A stretch of 64,000 nucleotides of DNA, taken from assembly GCA_019914995.1 (NCBI GenBank), contig CM034126.1, positions 13,087,001 to 13,151,000 of the forward strand, read 5' to 3'. The stretch comes from Acanthochlamys bracteata (lineage: Eukaryota; Streptophyta; Magnoliopsida; Pandanales; Velloziaceae). This document shows positions 50,181-63,092 of the stretch, in pieces. A program made the position numbers and the translations under genes. Every line of letters begins with the position of its first letter. The stretch's first letter is position 1. The notes under the pieces are model-generated. The model was not told the DNA's origin, made no database searches, and saw only the letters and a list, made by a program, of their open reading frames with translations.

Positions 50181-53100
50181 TCATTGTTGATGGACTTACG
50201 GTATAGTCAGAATTTTGTCAATTTAGTTTTCCCAACAATGAGGGAAAGAATTGTGAAAAGTTTTTACAGAGGAGTGATACATATAGTTTTCAGTCAGATG
50301 TTGCTGATATTTGTCTCACTAAGCTATGTAGTTCTGGCCCATAATTTTACGACTTGCTACTGACATCTTTATTGCTAAAGAAATTGTTTGATCAATGTTA
50401 TGCTAAAAAACAGTATGTTGCTTTTCTGGTTATCATATAAGCTTCGATACTAGGAACTGCTAATTAGAAGGTTGGTTACATATCATTCGACTTGTGATTA
50501 TATTGTGTCAAGCTATGATCCTAGTATTTTGCATCTCAAGCAAAATAATAGGTAAATGAACAAGGCAGGTGGATGCTATACATGTAGTATCTTGTCTCAC
50601 CTTGTTGAATGCAAATTTCCGTCCAAAATTTGGAGGTCGATTTCCTCATTTGATGGGCATTTGGGCCTCGACTACATCTTTGTACGCTTTTAATTAAAAT
50701 CAAATCTTCGTACTCTATTTAGAACCTAGTCATCGGCCTCCTAATTAAATTAAGGTGTAGCACTGTAGCTAGGAGCGCAATGCTGTAGTGTAGATTTTTT
50801 ACGTAGGATAGGTAGGCTATCTGAATTGAGAAAGCTTGCTGATTATCCTATTGCTCTAGGTTCTCCGTATTGCGGAAAGGCTACTGTATTGCTGGAATCT
50901 TTTAAGGCCTTTCTTACCTTTTTCTTGTGACTTTTTCAACTTATAGCAAACAAGTTAACGGAAGTATTAGGCTTCATTATTGCTTAGAAACTTTTAGGTT
51001 GAGCGTATCCAAGCTAAAAGTATGGAACATTATTCGGCATGTAGTAGTCTAGAAGTGCTTTTTAACCAAACCGTTGGTAGCAGTTCTAGTTTTTCCAAAA
51101 CCTACCAAACAATTTCGTCACCAAGAAATTAAAAGGGATAGGCAATCTTATTACCTCCTCATGTTCCTGTAGATAGACTGATAAGAACCTACATGTCTTT
51201 GCTTAATCTGGACATATGAGCATAGACCAAAGATGGTAGTGTAGCAGAAACCATCCGGGTATTTTCTGTTCTTTCTTTCTCTTTTTCCCCCACTACTGGT
51301 TGTTGTTGTTCTGTAGGATTCTTTTCTTAATTCTTTACTGGTACGCTTATTTGCTTGACGTTCTGTTCCCTTCGCTCCTTTGAGAGACCATTGTTTAAAC
51401 ACGCGTCTCATTTGACGAGACGCCTAGGAAGTAGGAAAGGGTTGAAGATTGTGATCGTAGAGATTTGAGATATGTTAGCCAATGGTTCCCAATGCCTAAT
51501 AAGAACCGAGCGTTTTTAGATTATTGACAAAAGCGACCGTTTCGTTTTCTTTACTGATCTTTACTGGTAATTTTTATAATTGCAAATGGGATGGGTTTGT
51601 GAGGATATGAACGATTGTTTGATCGTGATATATTTTGTGATAGATAAATGTAATGATGATTGTAAAGAAATATCTGGTATTTTCTTTTATTTTTCTTCGC
51701 TTTATCTCTTTCTGTAACATATTTGTTTCGAAACAAAGCGTCGAAACGTTTAAATTTCCTTCCTTAATATTTGATGATACTACTTTTCTTTCATGTCCTT
51801 ATCTTTTTATCACATTCGCTTTTTTCTTCTTTTTAGTTCTCTTTGTGAGGTTTAGTTTTTATTCTTGAAGCAATACTACCTTCATGAAGACGATGGATGA
51901 CAAATATGGAACGAGAAAGCAACATATTGGATATCAAAATTTTATCCTATACAACTATTATTCTCTATAATTGAACACATCCTTTTTCATCTTTCATCGC
52001 TTGTGTGATTAACAGATTACTTATCACTCTTTTAAGATAGAGCATTATATTTGGAGCTTTTGCATATTAGATTCTCGTAAATTCATGTGGTTTTGAAACA
52101 AGTACCTATTGGAAAGAATTGTCTAAAGTTAAAAATGGAATATAGAACTTCCTATATTTCTCTCTTTAGTATTTTTCTGTTGTTTAGAGTGTTACTATGA
52201 GTATTTTCAAAGAATATATGGCAACACTAAGAATGAAATAAGATAATCACAAACTCTTTGGCATTATTTTTGACTAGTTGTTTATTTAGTTTTAAAAAAT
52301 AAAAAATGTTTTACGGTGCTTTAACTTTTTAATTTAAAAAATATAAATAAATTAATTATATCTCACTGTTTTTGTAAATTTTCTTTCATCTTTTCAAGAT
52401 TTTTTTAAACTTGTAGTGATCGTAATTTGATGAGCTAATAGATCAATTTTATAATGTATATGTTTCTCTAATTCTGATAAAAAATTAGAGTTTAAATGAA
52501 ATTTGCATCATATTTAAAATCGCCTCTAAAATAAAAATTATCACGATCTTTTGATTTTTTTCTGTCGCGAGTAGCATCAAAATAGTCGGCTATCGAGTAC
52601 TTTATTTTTTCTAGATACTCTGTTTTCTAACTGTTCTATTTCTGTACGGATTTTATTCAAGCGTCTTATAAAAAATTCTATATACTGATAACAATCAGAC
52701 AGCTGACTGTTAAGTGACTGTCTGTAGATGAAATCATTCTTATAGTATAGCTGGTATGTTGTTTGCTAAACTTAAAATAAATTTTGTTTATGAATTTCGT
52801 AAAATTTGATTGTAGCTAATTAGTTCAATTTAAGTCATAAATTATATTTTTAAGTATAGTTATAATCAAAATTAATTTCGAGTTTTCAACAATCTCCTTA
52901 TTAAAAATATATTTTTTTAAACAATCCTAAACGCCTTTAGTTAAGCACCTATAATTTTATTGAATTATGTACCTTCTTAAATATTAAATTATTAACAACC
53001 AGATAAGCCCGTACATAAAGATATATAATAAAGTATGATTTGTATATAGTTATCTTTTTTTTTGAACTTGTTTCCTATTATTGTGCAAAACACTTCCTTT

Positions 53101-55380
53101 TGGAGCTTATATTACTTACAGAAAATAAGTCTTAAAAAATAATTTTTTTAAAAAATAAGTTGCTAAAAATTTTTAAATAAATAAATTTTCTACATTTGAT
53201 CTGAGTTATGAGTTTAAAATTCAAAAAATGAATTTTAAATAAATTGTTAGTGAAAAAAGTAAGTTTCATTTTAGTTGATATATATTGTTAAGCTAAATAT
53301 TCTAGATTATCTTCAACTCCACTTTGGAGAATAGTTGTGTAACAAGATAAAACTTTGTTCAAATAAAATATTTTTATCATTGTTTCTTTCTTATGTGATT
53401 ACAACTATTTATGATATTACATATAGAACTACTAGCTACTATATTATTATTGCGTTAATTTTTTTTATTAAATAAACGACTAAGATGTTATATATGTCGA
53501 AAGTGAAGACGCAAGCACGACAGATCAGCAAACCATTAGAAAAACTACAAACTACTGTGCTCATAGTGTAATGCAACACAAAATAATTTATGTCCTCTTT
53601 TATCTCTTCGTGTTAATTATACTTCTTTGATGCCGCACTAATAATTAAAAAGCAAATGAAATTCGTAGGTGAAGCAATTGAAAACTTCTCTTGGGATTTG
53701 GTTGCAACTTTTAATGCAACGAGCTTATCCACAAAAGCAAGTTCTTTTTTCTTTTTTTCATCGTCTCCTTTGAATTACGAAGATATCCCTCATCACATTT
53801 ATTGGATAATTTAATTTTGAGCGCTGGCTTTTAATTGTTTCATGGAAAAGAATCTCATAATTACCAAACCAAAGAGCAAGTATATTGAAGTTGAACAAAT
53901 ACTTTAAGAGTATTGATTATTATTTATCGTTAAATCAAGAACTGGATTTTAGAAGGTTCGACTTTTTTTATTGCTTTTGGTTGGCTGCTTTGGAGTTGCC
54001 AACTCTGTGAAAGAAACAAATTCCTCTCATCGTTAACGTTGTGAACTACTGAACTTTAAAATGTAACCAAAAGAGCTACTAATTTGGTTATGGAAAGCTC
54101 AGAAGGAGCAAGCAGCTTTTGTTTCCCACTTTCATCTTTAAATAAAAATGGAATGAATTCTTTCCCCTGCTCCACTACTTTCCCTCAAATCGTGGAAATG
54201 AATTCTTTTCCTTTTAAATTCTAGAACAACAAATGACTTCCAACGATCAATTGACAGATAACCTAATAATATGTGAAATATATAGTTACGTAAAACGTGA
54301 TACAGATTTGTTGATGTTTGTTTAGATGATCATATTATTATGCAGGATGATAATACGGTACTGGTGTTCGGTAGGTATTACTGTGATTGGACTTCTTTTT
54401 ATGCTATTAACGGTTGACTTGGCGATTGTTTTGTTTCCAGATTCCATTCTCTGTTACTTCCACTGTTATTAATTGATCGATGTCTTTTGTGTTTGCATAA
54501 ATAGTGCTATGTTGTACTGCAGCGCAATATACACTAGCATTAGCAAAGCAACTTTTAAATCTATTTCATGTGTTAACCATCAAGCATTCAATCCATGGGT
54601 TGAATTTGGACCCACGCTCTATAAGCCATTGTATTCTTCGTTGGTATTCAAACCAAGCTCTTCTTAGAATATTCCTATCTAATATTAGCCATGCATAGAG
54701 CTGGATGACACGTTTTGATCCAAATCACGAGGCATATCAGGCGCCCACATAAAAGAATCTTCTACAATTGGAGACTTGGCCCAGCACCACTCCAGGCGCA
54801 AAATAAAGACGGTGAGTCACAGTGCTGTCCATTTAGATTGGTATGGTCCCGCACCACATTGTGTTAGCTTCATCCTTTCTAAATTTTATATTTTTAATAT
54901 ATATTTTATAAATATTTAAAATAATTATTAAGAAAATTTTAAAAATATTTTAAAAATTATTTTAAAAATAATCCCAAACGTCTGGTAATCTCTTGTACGT
55001 GCGTTTGATTTTTGTGTGTTGAGCCAAATCTGATCCACAACTGCGATTTTTGTTGTGTTATACTCAAATAATTACTTGATTAATTGTGGGCCTATACACA
55101 CGTGAACTTTAGCACTACTTGTTAAAACTAAAGGTAATTCATTCGATTTTATTGACTCCAGAAATTGTAAATTTTTAAATAAATTTTTTATATATTTATA
55201 AAATATATATTGAAAAAACATGAAATGGAGCGTGGGTTAGGATAAAATCTGTACTCAATCGGACTCATTTAACTCCCACGATTTTTAAATAATTATTTTG
55301 TTATTGCAATGAATTATGATTTATGAGTGGCATGATTGTAATTGCTAGCTAGAACTGTTTCTAGATTCGGTACGCCGTAA
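50181..55380. other. Intergenic region between SRO and ITPK
   Basis: About 5 kb with no supported gene. The first few hundred bases are SRO 3' UTR. A small perfect hairpin GCGTCTC-N7-GAGACGC lies at about 51403-51423. 52270-53300 is very AT-rich. 55160-55240 carries a fragment that matches the middle of MITE family A (22495-22754). Confidence 0.55.
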
Positions 55381-55633
55381 TCGGGTTACCGTAGTTATAA
55401 ACATCAGCTCCCGCACGCCTCGCCTCTTCAACAACGCCCCTCGGTGCTCTCTCTCTCTCTCTTCGTTGTCCATTCCTTCTCCGGTTCGGATCTAATAGAT
55501 TTAACCCATTCTGTTTGATTAAATCGTGAATTTCTAGTGAATTTGGCATCGTTGAGGTATTGGTTGCTGCTTTTTGGGGATTATTTCTGAACTTTTTTAG
55601 ATTTGTTTGGGCGGAATTGTTATTGGCGTTGAT

Positions 55634-58600
55634 ATGAGGATTAATGGAGAAATCAATCACCGGAGTGATGATGCGAAAGAGAATGAATTGGTGCCGTTGC
55701 CGCAGCAGCACAAGCTCGTTGTCGGCTACGCTCTTACTTCGAAGAAGGTGAAGAGTTTTCTACAGCCGAATCTCGAAGGATTGGCTAGGTAAAATGAATG
55801 TTACATATGAACCAAAAAGGAATTAAGAAGAACGTTTTTGGTATAGTGTGGTCTGGTAACTTTCTGTCGGTTCCTGCATAATTTAATTGTTTGTGTAATC
55901 TCAAATGAACATTTCAAACTCCCGCGTTTCTGCTTGTCTTTTTCTTGATGTTTTGTTGCATTCGCAGAATTTGTTCCTGTCTTGCACAGATCGTGTTTGT
56001 TTTTCTGATTTTTGTTGGATCTTCCCGGTTGATGCTTCATAGAAAGATCTGATTTTAAAGAATCTGCGGCTGGTATTCTTTCTCTAGAATTTTGAAGAGC
56101 AAATGTTATTTTACTTTTTTTCTTATTAGTATCTTTTGAAGGCAATAAGTCAGCAACAAATGCTTCAGAGTTCATTGACAAATTTTCTTTCTCTTTTTCT
56201 AATATATGCTGTTTCTACTTTTTGCCATTAGAATAAATCGGTGAAATCTGGCACTGCTGATGAACTCTTTGTATAAGATCAAACCTTGACGACATGTTGG
56301 CTTATTCCAATCAGATTTTGGTGATATTCATCTATTTATTCTTTTTAGTCTCTAGATGAATAATTGCTGCCAGTATGCAGGACATCAACTTGCTCTGTTG
56401 TTTTAGTTATATCTTCTTCAAGTAACATGTCTCCAGAGTCTTGGTAGCCTCTTAGGTTGGTCTTACATCATCCTGTATCTGTTTAAATTTCTGTTGATCT
56501 TGAGTTGCATGTATCTTTAAGTTAACTCCATAGATTTCAAAAAATTAAAATTTGTACGTTTCTTAGGATGTCCTGTGGGTTGTCTCTAGGTTAGCTGTCA
56601 GTGTCTGGAATCTTTCAAGTTCTCTGAACTGGAATTTTCTGCCTATATATACATAGTTTGGATAAGAACATGATTTGTTTATTAAAAATCAAAGCTGCCA
56701 GGCTTTGTATGTGGAAGATCTCTATATTTCTTCTTCCTATGCATTTGATGGAATACTACTCTATTAGTTAAACCAATATTTTCAATTCTACTGATTAATC
56801 TATAAGATTTTCTATTTCTGCTGATTAGTCTAATCTATATTTCTTGTGTATGTTATTCGCTTAAATGCAGGAAGAAGGGAATATTATTTGTTGCAATAGA
56901 CCAGAGTAGACCCCTCTCAGAGCAAGGTCCGTTTGACATTGTGTTGCACAAGGTTAGCATATCAGAATGCAGCTTGTTTTTCTTTACATATTCTTTGGAG
57001 CTGCTTCTTGAAATAGTTATATTCCTATACATTAGGACGAGTCAAATGAGGCAGTTTTCTATTGGTAGTTGATCCTATTTCATCTATCATTGCAATGATG
57101 ATGTATTAGATACTTTGCTCCACTTCTCTTGGATTCTTAACTTACTATGCCCTTTCTCTATGAAAATTGCAGCTGACTGGAAAAGAGTGGCGCCAAATTC
57201 TCGAGGTTAGTTTAACAAACAAAAGATCCTCTGCTTTACTGTAGTGCTGGAAGTTGTTTTCCATACGTGACTGCATGATGCATTGCACATGCTTTTCCTT
57301 TTCAATACAGAACAGTAGATGGAAAATGGATGTAACTGATTGGTATAAATACTTTGTCGTTGAAAACTTATGAATGTCTGCATAATGTGCAGAGCCTTTG
57401 CATGTTATCCTTGCGATGTATCATGATCAGATATTTAACACTGAAGCATCAAGACTTCCAACTATTCAGCATTGCACCACCACTGACGAGCTAATCTAGT
57501 GTGTGTATGCTTGCTGGGTGACATACTCAGGTCTTGATAATAGTGATGCATTATGTTCAATTTCATAGATGTCGTCAAATAGGTAGCGTTTTAGTTGACT
57601 GTTGGTTCAGTGTCTTTCTGATGTTGCATATTTAGAAGAATAGTTCTTAACCAGTGATCTATGATTTAAACGTTCGAGTATAGGCATTATACTGGTCATT
57701 TCAACATTGGCGGGGAAATCTGTAGGCTGTGGGTTATCTGAAGCATCCTATTTGTAGAAGAAAAGTGTGCCTTCTGATTGGTGCAGATAGACTATTTGCA
57801 AATTGCTATTTTGGAAATACTTGGTTTACCTGATGCACTCACATATTGGTGAACCAGCATAGTACCAATACTATCAACTGTAGTGATAATTAGAAAATGG
57901 CAATATAGTCATTAAGTCAGGAATTGGCGACATTGTTAGAATATCTAGGTAATTTTCCCCATGGAAAGGCCATCTGGTTATTGGCTGTTTAGTACTTATG
58001 ATATTTAACCTTATTCTTTTGCTTCTCTCTCTGTTGCTATTTCTTTTTTGTAAATATGGTTTCTTTTCTATCCATTTTGCCTTAACCTTTTTTTCTTACA
58101 CATTTCTTTTTCCGAAGAACTATAGAGAACAACATCCAGAAGTAACTGTCCTTGATCCACCTGATGCCATACAGCATTTGCATAATCGTCAGTCAATGCT
58201 TGAAGATGTAGCTGACCTGAATTTATCTGACTGCTATGGTACCAAACGTCCTTGAGACATCTTACAGTTTATCTATGTGTAGTACTCTTTTTCATCTGCT
58301 AGTGCATTTAAGATATAGCTAATGACAGTATGCCTCATCGTCATGTACTAGGATTCCTTCTAGCTACTTAGAATTTTAATTTGTGCAAACTACTTAATTT
58401 ATAAGGCATGCAAACTTAGCACCTTATACCCATATTGTCATCATGGAATGCTATTTATATGGAAGAGATCCGAAAGGATCTTACTTCTTTATCTTGGCAG
58501 TTTATTTTATTTACTTTTCATAACCTCATAGTTTTGTCCAAAGAATGCTTAAATGGTAAATATGCATGTATCCTCTTCAGGATTACTGCCTTCCTGAAGG

Positions 58601-60035
58601 TCTTACACCTTTTCATTGGTTTTTAATCTTGGATAAGTTACAAGGTATGGCTTTCAGTTTTGGGTCTCTATGAATCAGCACCAAGAGGGCTACTTAATGG
58701 TCATCTAGGGAAGGTTGCACAGTAGCCACCTTTCTCACAATAGAATCGGTGTAAATCTTTGTTATATTTTCAAATTGCATTTAAATGACTGCTGCTAAAT
58801 ATAAAGCTAACTTGTTTTAATGCAAACATAAGATTTATTCTACAATGTAGCATTGAATTTTTAAAACTCTCGAAAATATTTTACTCAATCAGTCATAATT
58901 TTTTGTGATGATCCTTATACTGCTTTTTAGGTGTAGTTGGAGTTCCAAAGCAGTTGGTTATCACAAAGGACCCATCTTCCATCTCAGATGCTGTTGCGAA
59001 GGCTGGTTTAACACTTCCCTTAGGTGCATGCCAAATCCATTTACGAAGTGTGCTCTTTTACTTTTGTTTTCTATAAGGTCTGGATCACACTTGATGTTTT
59101 GTGCAGTTGCAAAGCCATTAGTTGTGGATGGAAGTGCCAAGTCCCATGAATTGTCTCTTGCATATGATCAGCAGTCCTTGGCCAAGCTTGAACCTCCTTT
59201 GGTCCTTCAAGAATTTGTCAACCATGGTATCTTATCTTTTTAGACAATCTTTCATAGAGTGTTTTTCTTTTGTTATCTCTTTTAATCTATTTCAATAGCC
59301 GTAATCCAAGTATGGATCTGTACATTTGCAGGTGGTGTTCTTTTCAAAGTCTACATTGTAGGGGAAGCAATAAAAGTCGTGCGGCGCTTCTCCCTCCCTG
59401 ATGTCAATAAGAGGGAATTGGTAAAGGCTGCTGGTGTGTATAGATTCCCCCGGGTTTCCTGTGCTGCAGCTTCAGCTGATGATGCAGATTTGGACCCTGG
59501 TGTAGCAGGTGTGACTTTCTTATGCCCGTTTTTGTGACTCGTAAATGTTTTGAAGGTCAAGTAACATTATTGTATGGTTTAGTAATTTGTTTACATTGTC
59601 ACAGAACTGCCTCCTAGGCCTCTTCTAGAAAAGCTTGCCAGGGAGCTGCGTCGTAGACTGGTAGATTTCTCTCTTGCCAACTGTGCACGCTGTGATCTAT
59701 AAGGTTATTGATGTGGTTTCAATCTTGTGGTTTTCAGGGTCTTCGGCTGTTCAATATAGATATCATAAGAGAACTTGGCACAAGAGACCGGTTTTATGTA
59801 ATTGATATCAACTATTTTCCTGGTAAGTGAAAATAAATTCAACTTCTGACCCCAATTTGAGTGTTTAATTTAGCATCAATATTTCTTCCAAGAGCTGGTT
59901 GATGTTGGAACACTCACAAAGGTGTGTTTCAACCATGCAGGATATGGTAAGATGCCTGGTTACGAGCACATATTCACAGATTTTCTTCTGAGCCTGGTGC
60001 AAACAACGTATAAAAGAAGATTGAGCAACAGCTGA
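55634..60035 (+). CDS. Inositol-tetrakisphosphate 1-kinase, ITPK2/ITPK3-like
   Basis: Cytosolic/nuclear ATP-grasp kinase that phosphorylates inositol tris- and tetrakisphosphates on the route to phytate and inositol pyrophosphates. Ten exons: 55634-55788, 56871-56952, 57173-57205, 58118-58238, 58931-59023, 59107-59226, 59332-59508, 59605-59660, 59738-59822, 59941-60035. All phases agree, giving 338 residues. Key segments are [18 protein letters not shown] near the start, [16 protein letters not shown] (103-118), the GSAKSHE loop (170-176), [10 protein letters not shown] (194-203), and [15 protein letters not shown] (from 302), where Asp302 and Asn304 fit the metal-ATP site. The [13 protein letters not shown] insert and overall sequence match Arabidopsis ITPK2/3 better than ITPK1. 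The start is the first ATG after an open GC-richer leader with a CT run at about 55448-55460. Confidence 0.95.
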
Positions 60036-61538
60036 GTGCCGCATGGTTGATCTTTCACTAACTTCAGCAAAATGTCGAGGGGATGCATCTAATTTCATAA
60101 AATTTCTGAAGCTATTGGTCTCACTTGCCTTGGCTGTACATAGCTAGCTGGATGATGGCTGCATAAGAGCAGAGTTGTGGAGAACTGGTATATAGGAAAG
60201 TGGAAGTTGGAATGGATGACCTGCATGTATGCAGTGCTTCCGTATGTACTCTGTGCTGCCACCTCAACATTGATGTATTAAGGTTGTGACAAGTTCGTTC
60301 ATTTATGCAAGTCTTCTAATTCCCATCTTAGTTACTTGCAAAGTGGCACTATGTATGTAATTTTCCTTGGCTGTTTTAGATTATTTTGGAAAAAAAAAAA
60401 TGAAAAGCGAAAACGTGCTTGGTCTTTTCGTTCAAGTAGGTGTGGCAAATATCGACCTGAAACCGATTCGAAAAGATCGAGCTCGGGTTAAATTTTGATC
60501 GGATTCGGATCGATTTTGGGTCGATTAAAAAATAATCTAAAATTTTTAAACGAGTTCGGATCGAATTCAGATTAATTTATAATTGATTCGTTTAATCCGT
60601 ATAATTATTTATATAATATATATTATTTAATTATTAAAAATTAATAGTAAAAAATTTGAATTTAATTTGTATATATAATATTTAATTTAACTAAATTTTA
60701 TTTAATTTATAAAATTTATCAAAATTAATATTTTATAAATATATTATAATTAATGATATTTTAAATTAATATTTATAATTTTTATTTTAATAATTTAATT
60801 ATTAAATAGTTCGATCCGAATTTGATTTGATTATAAATAGATTGGATTAAAATTGATAATTTTGATTCATAAATCAAATTAAAATTAAATAATTTTAACT
60901 TAATTATTATATAAATTAATTCGAAATCAATTCAGACATCCGAATTGTCAACTCTAGTCTCAAATGCTAGTTTGTTCTAAAGGGAACTTGTTTTGGCCGG
61001 GTGATTATTTGCATGGATTATGAATTGTTTGCGTACTTGCTGTCATCATTGGGAGAGTAGTTAGCAAGAGTTCTGGTGGTTCTATATCGGATGGTAAAAA
61101 TATAAATATTTTATTTATTATTTTTTTAGTAAAAAACAAAATTTATTGTTTTAAAAAAATAAAAATATTTCTATTTAGAAAATTTTTATTTTATAAGTAT
61201 TCTCAAACGCCACCTGCAACTGCTTGCAATCTCGTTGCAAATGTTTCAACATTTCTGACAAATAATAGCGTAGCAAAATGGAAAGGCATAGGTAATAGCT
61301 TTCATATGAAAAAACGTTATAACAGGAATCTGAAGCTGTCTAAGCACTTCAGAAATTCCTATGCTATATTTCACACTTGCATGAACATCTTTGCATGTCT
61401 CAAGAGCTGACAAACCATTAAACTTGTGTTAAACAAAACAGCTGACCTCCAAACACAATAATACTCAGATGATACTGCCACTGTTTCAAACGCAACCTCA
61501 GTACATGCAACGAAAACCAGGGCAGGCTTTTTCCAAGG
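60036..61538. other. Intergenic region downstream of ITPK
   Basis: ITPK 3' UTR to about 60380, then a dispersed repeat (60437-60955) and an AT-rich MITE-like block at about 61085-61215 ending CAAACGCCACC. No gene supported. Confidence 0.6.
60437..60955. mobile_element. Dispersed repeat, GGCAAAT... family, copy 2
   Basis: Starts near GTGTGGCAAATATCGACC, with GATTCGAAAAGATCGAGC, ATTCGGATCGATTTTGG and TTCGGATCGAATTC motifs, an AT-rich centre, and ends with CATCCGAATTGTCAACTC. The order of motifs matches 24025-24475. Non-coding; ends only weakly inverted. Confidence 0.5.
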
Positions 61539-62744
61539 TTACAAGAGGTCCTGCTGCGAGTTAAGACACTGAGCTACACTAAGAAGATAAAAGGCTGCCC
61601 TTTTTAACAGAAGCATCTGATCTCTGCAAGTTTTGCGATTGATTAAGCGATACTGCAGAAGAAACAAAGACTTACAATGCTGCAAATACAATGTCCAACC
61701 AACAAGAAAAGCAATTACAAATAAAAAGCTACTTAAAGATGTAAGCATTGACATGCTAATATTTTGAAGGATGTTTATATCATCAGAGACTAAAAGAATA
61801 ATGCATAAACAAGGACGACGATATGCAATCAACTGAACTTCTCATGCACACAACAAGCATTGTTGTGATTCTGTGAACTAAACATATACAGTGCACATGA
61901 CGATGCATACATCGTGTGTACGAGTTGTACTAAATACAGTATACCGAGCACAGCACAAACAAGAAATCAGACAAGACACTTGATAAATAGCTATTGAGAT
62001 AGCAAATTGAAGTCTGCAAACAAAATATAGAAGACTAGATAGGCATTAACCTTCACAATACCTTGATGAAGCCAATCTCCTTGGCATTGCTGTGGAAGCA
62101 TTGTCTGCAGCACATTAGCCCATACTTGCGGATTATCGCATGTACATTGCCACAGACACGGCTGCTAACCGCAATGATGATAATTACAACTTTACAAGGG
62201 ATTCCTTTATGTATCATTCTACTATCCAATTCAGAAAGCAAAAGACAAATACATTTCTATAAACAAACAGCGGAATTTTGTCAAAAAACAAAATCAAACA
62301 TGATAACTTTATCAAAAGCTAACACCAAAAGCCTAGTAGACAAGGCTGCTGTTATAAACTAGATTGCCAGTCTAAAATCTAGAATTAAAAAAATTGTCAA
62401 CTAACCAGCAATGCATAATGTACCAACTACTAATGCAAACAAACAACTCCAGTTAATTTGCATAAAACTGTTCAAGTTACATAATCAAATTCTCCCCACT
62501 ACCTGTATAATATATATTCAACTAATGCGAATTCTACATATAGTTTAGGAGAAATAAACTTACGTCTTATTCTACTGCAACATTGAAGAATTGTTTTTCA
62601 TTCGAAAACGCAAAAGAAAACACTAACCTGATATAACACCAATAAAAGAATATAACTGTAAACTAACAGAATTGGAGCTCACCAAGCCCTTGATCCAGGG
62701 CCGTAGGTCTTCGGGTGCGAGTTCCACTAGTTCGCATGACCTAT
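61539..62744 (-). pseudogene. 40S ribosomal protein S29 pseudogene, introns retained
   Basis: Three exon-like pieces in transcript order (62683-62744, 62062-62161, 61652 down to 61539) read as S29: [34 protein letters not shown] then [21 protein letters not shown]29 is a zinc-binding protein of the small ribosomal subunit, and its Cys residues (CxxC ... CCRQC) are intact. The gene is broken: the start codon is ATA instead of ATG (62742-62744), codon 6 is TAG (62727-62729), and the expected stop after YR is missing, so the frame runs on about 36 codons to a TAA at 61539. Splice signals remain usable, so this is a duplicated gene copy, not a reverse-transcribed one. An ATG two bases into codon 3 opens only a wrong frame. 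Exon 2 has a TTAGCAG tandem acceptor. Confidence 0.88.
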
Positions 62745-63092
62745 TCCTTCTTTCTTCTCAACGGTGGCAGCTGTGAACGGCGGAAATCTAACCCCAGCAT
62801 GGTGGAAATCTCAGCTTCGTTAATTTATACGCTGTTATTAATAACGTTAACAGTTACAAATCTTATCCGTCCAATCGTTCAAACTTGAAAAGAAGTCAAT
62901 ATAAGAAGTTCTCTATTTTTAACGGGCCAGGCTTATTGTTATTGGGCCATTTCTCAGCAGAATATAACCGGAACTTAAAATCCTTCGACCAAGAATCGAG
63001 GGAGATTTTTCTGTAAAAGCGGGGAAAACAAGAGGGGCTAGGGTTAGGGTTTTAGAAGAAGAACTACTAGAATCCCCCGGTTCATTCTAGAG
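62745..63092. promoter_or_regulatory. Divergent promoter region between the S29 pseudogene and SNU13
   Basis: Contains AACGGGCCAGG (about 62921) and TGGGCC (62943-62948, site II element), plus a telo-box TTAGGGTTT at 63044-63052. Site II and telo-box together are typical of ribosomal-protein and ribosome-biogenesis genes in plants. No TATA box is evident before SNU13. Confidence 0.65.

Noticed and set aside
51403..51423. Small GCGTCTC/GAGACGC hairpin as a terminator or miRNA
   Set aside because: Stem of only seven pairs, no U-run and no precursor-like length.
61539..62744. Functional RPS29 gene
   Set aside because: No in-frame ATG, TAG at codon 6 and no normal stop; the only nearby ATG is out of frame and hits an early stop.
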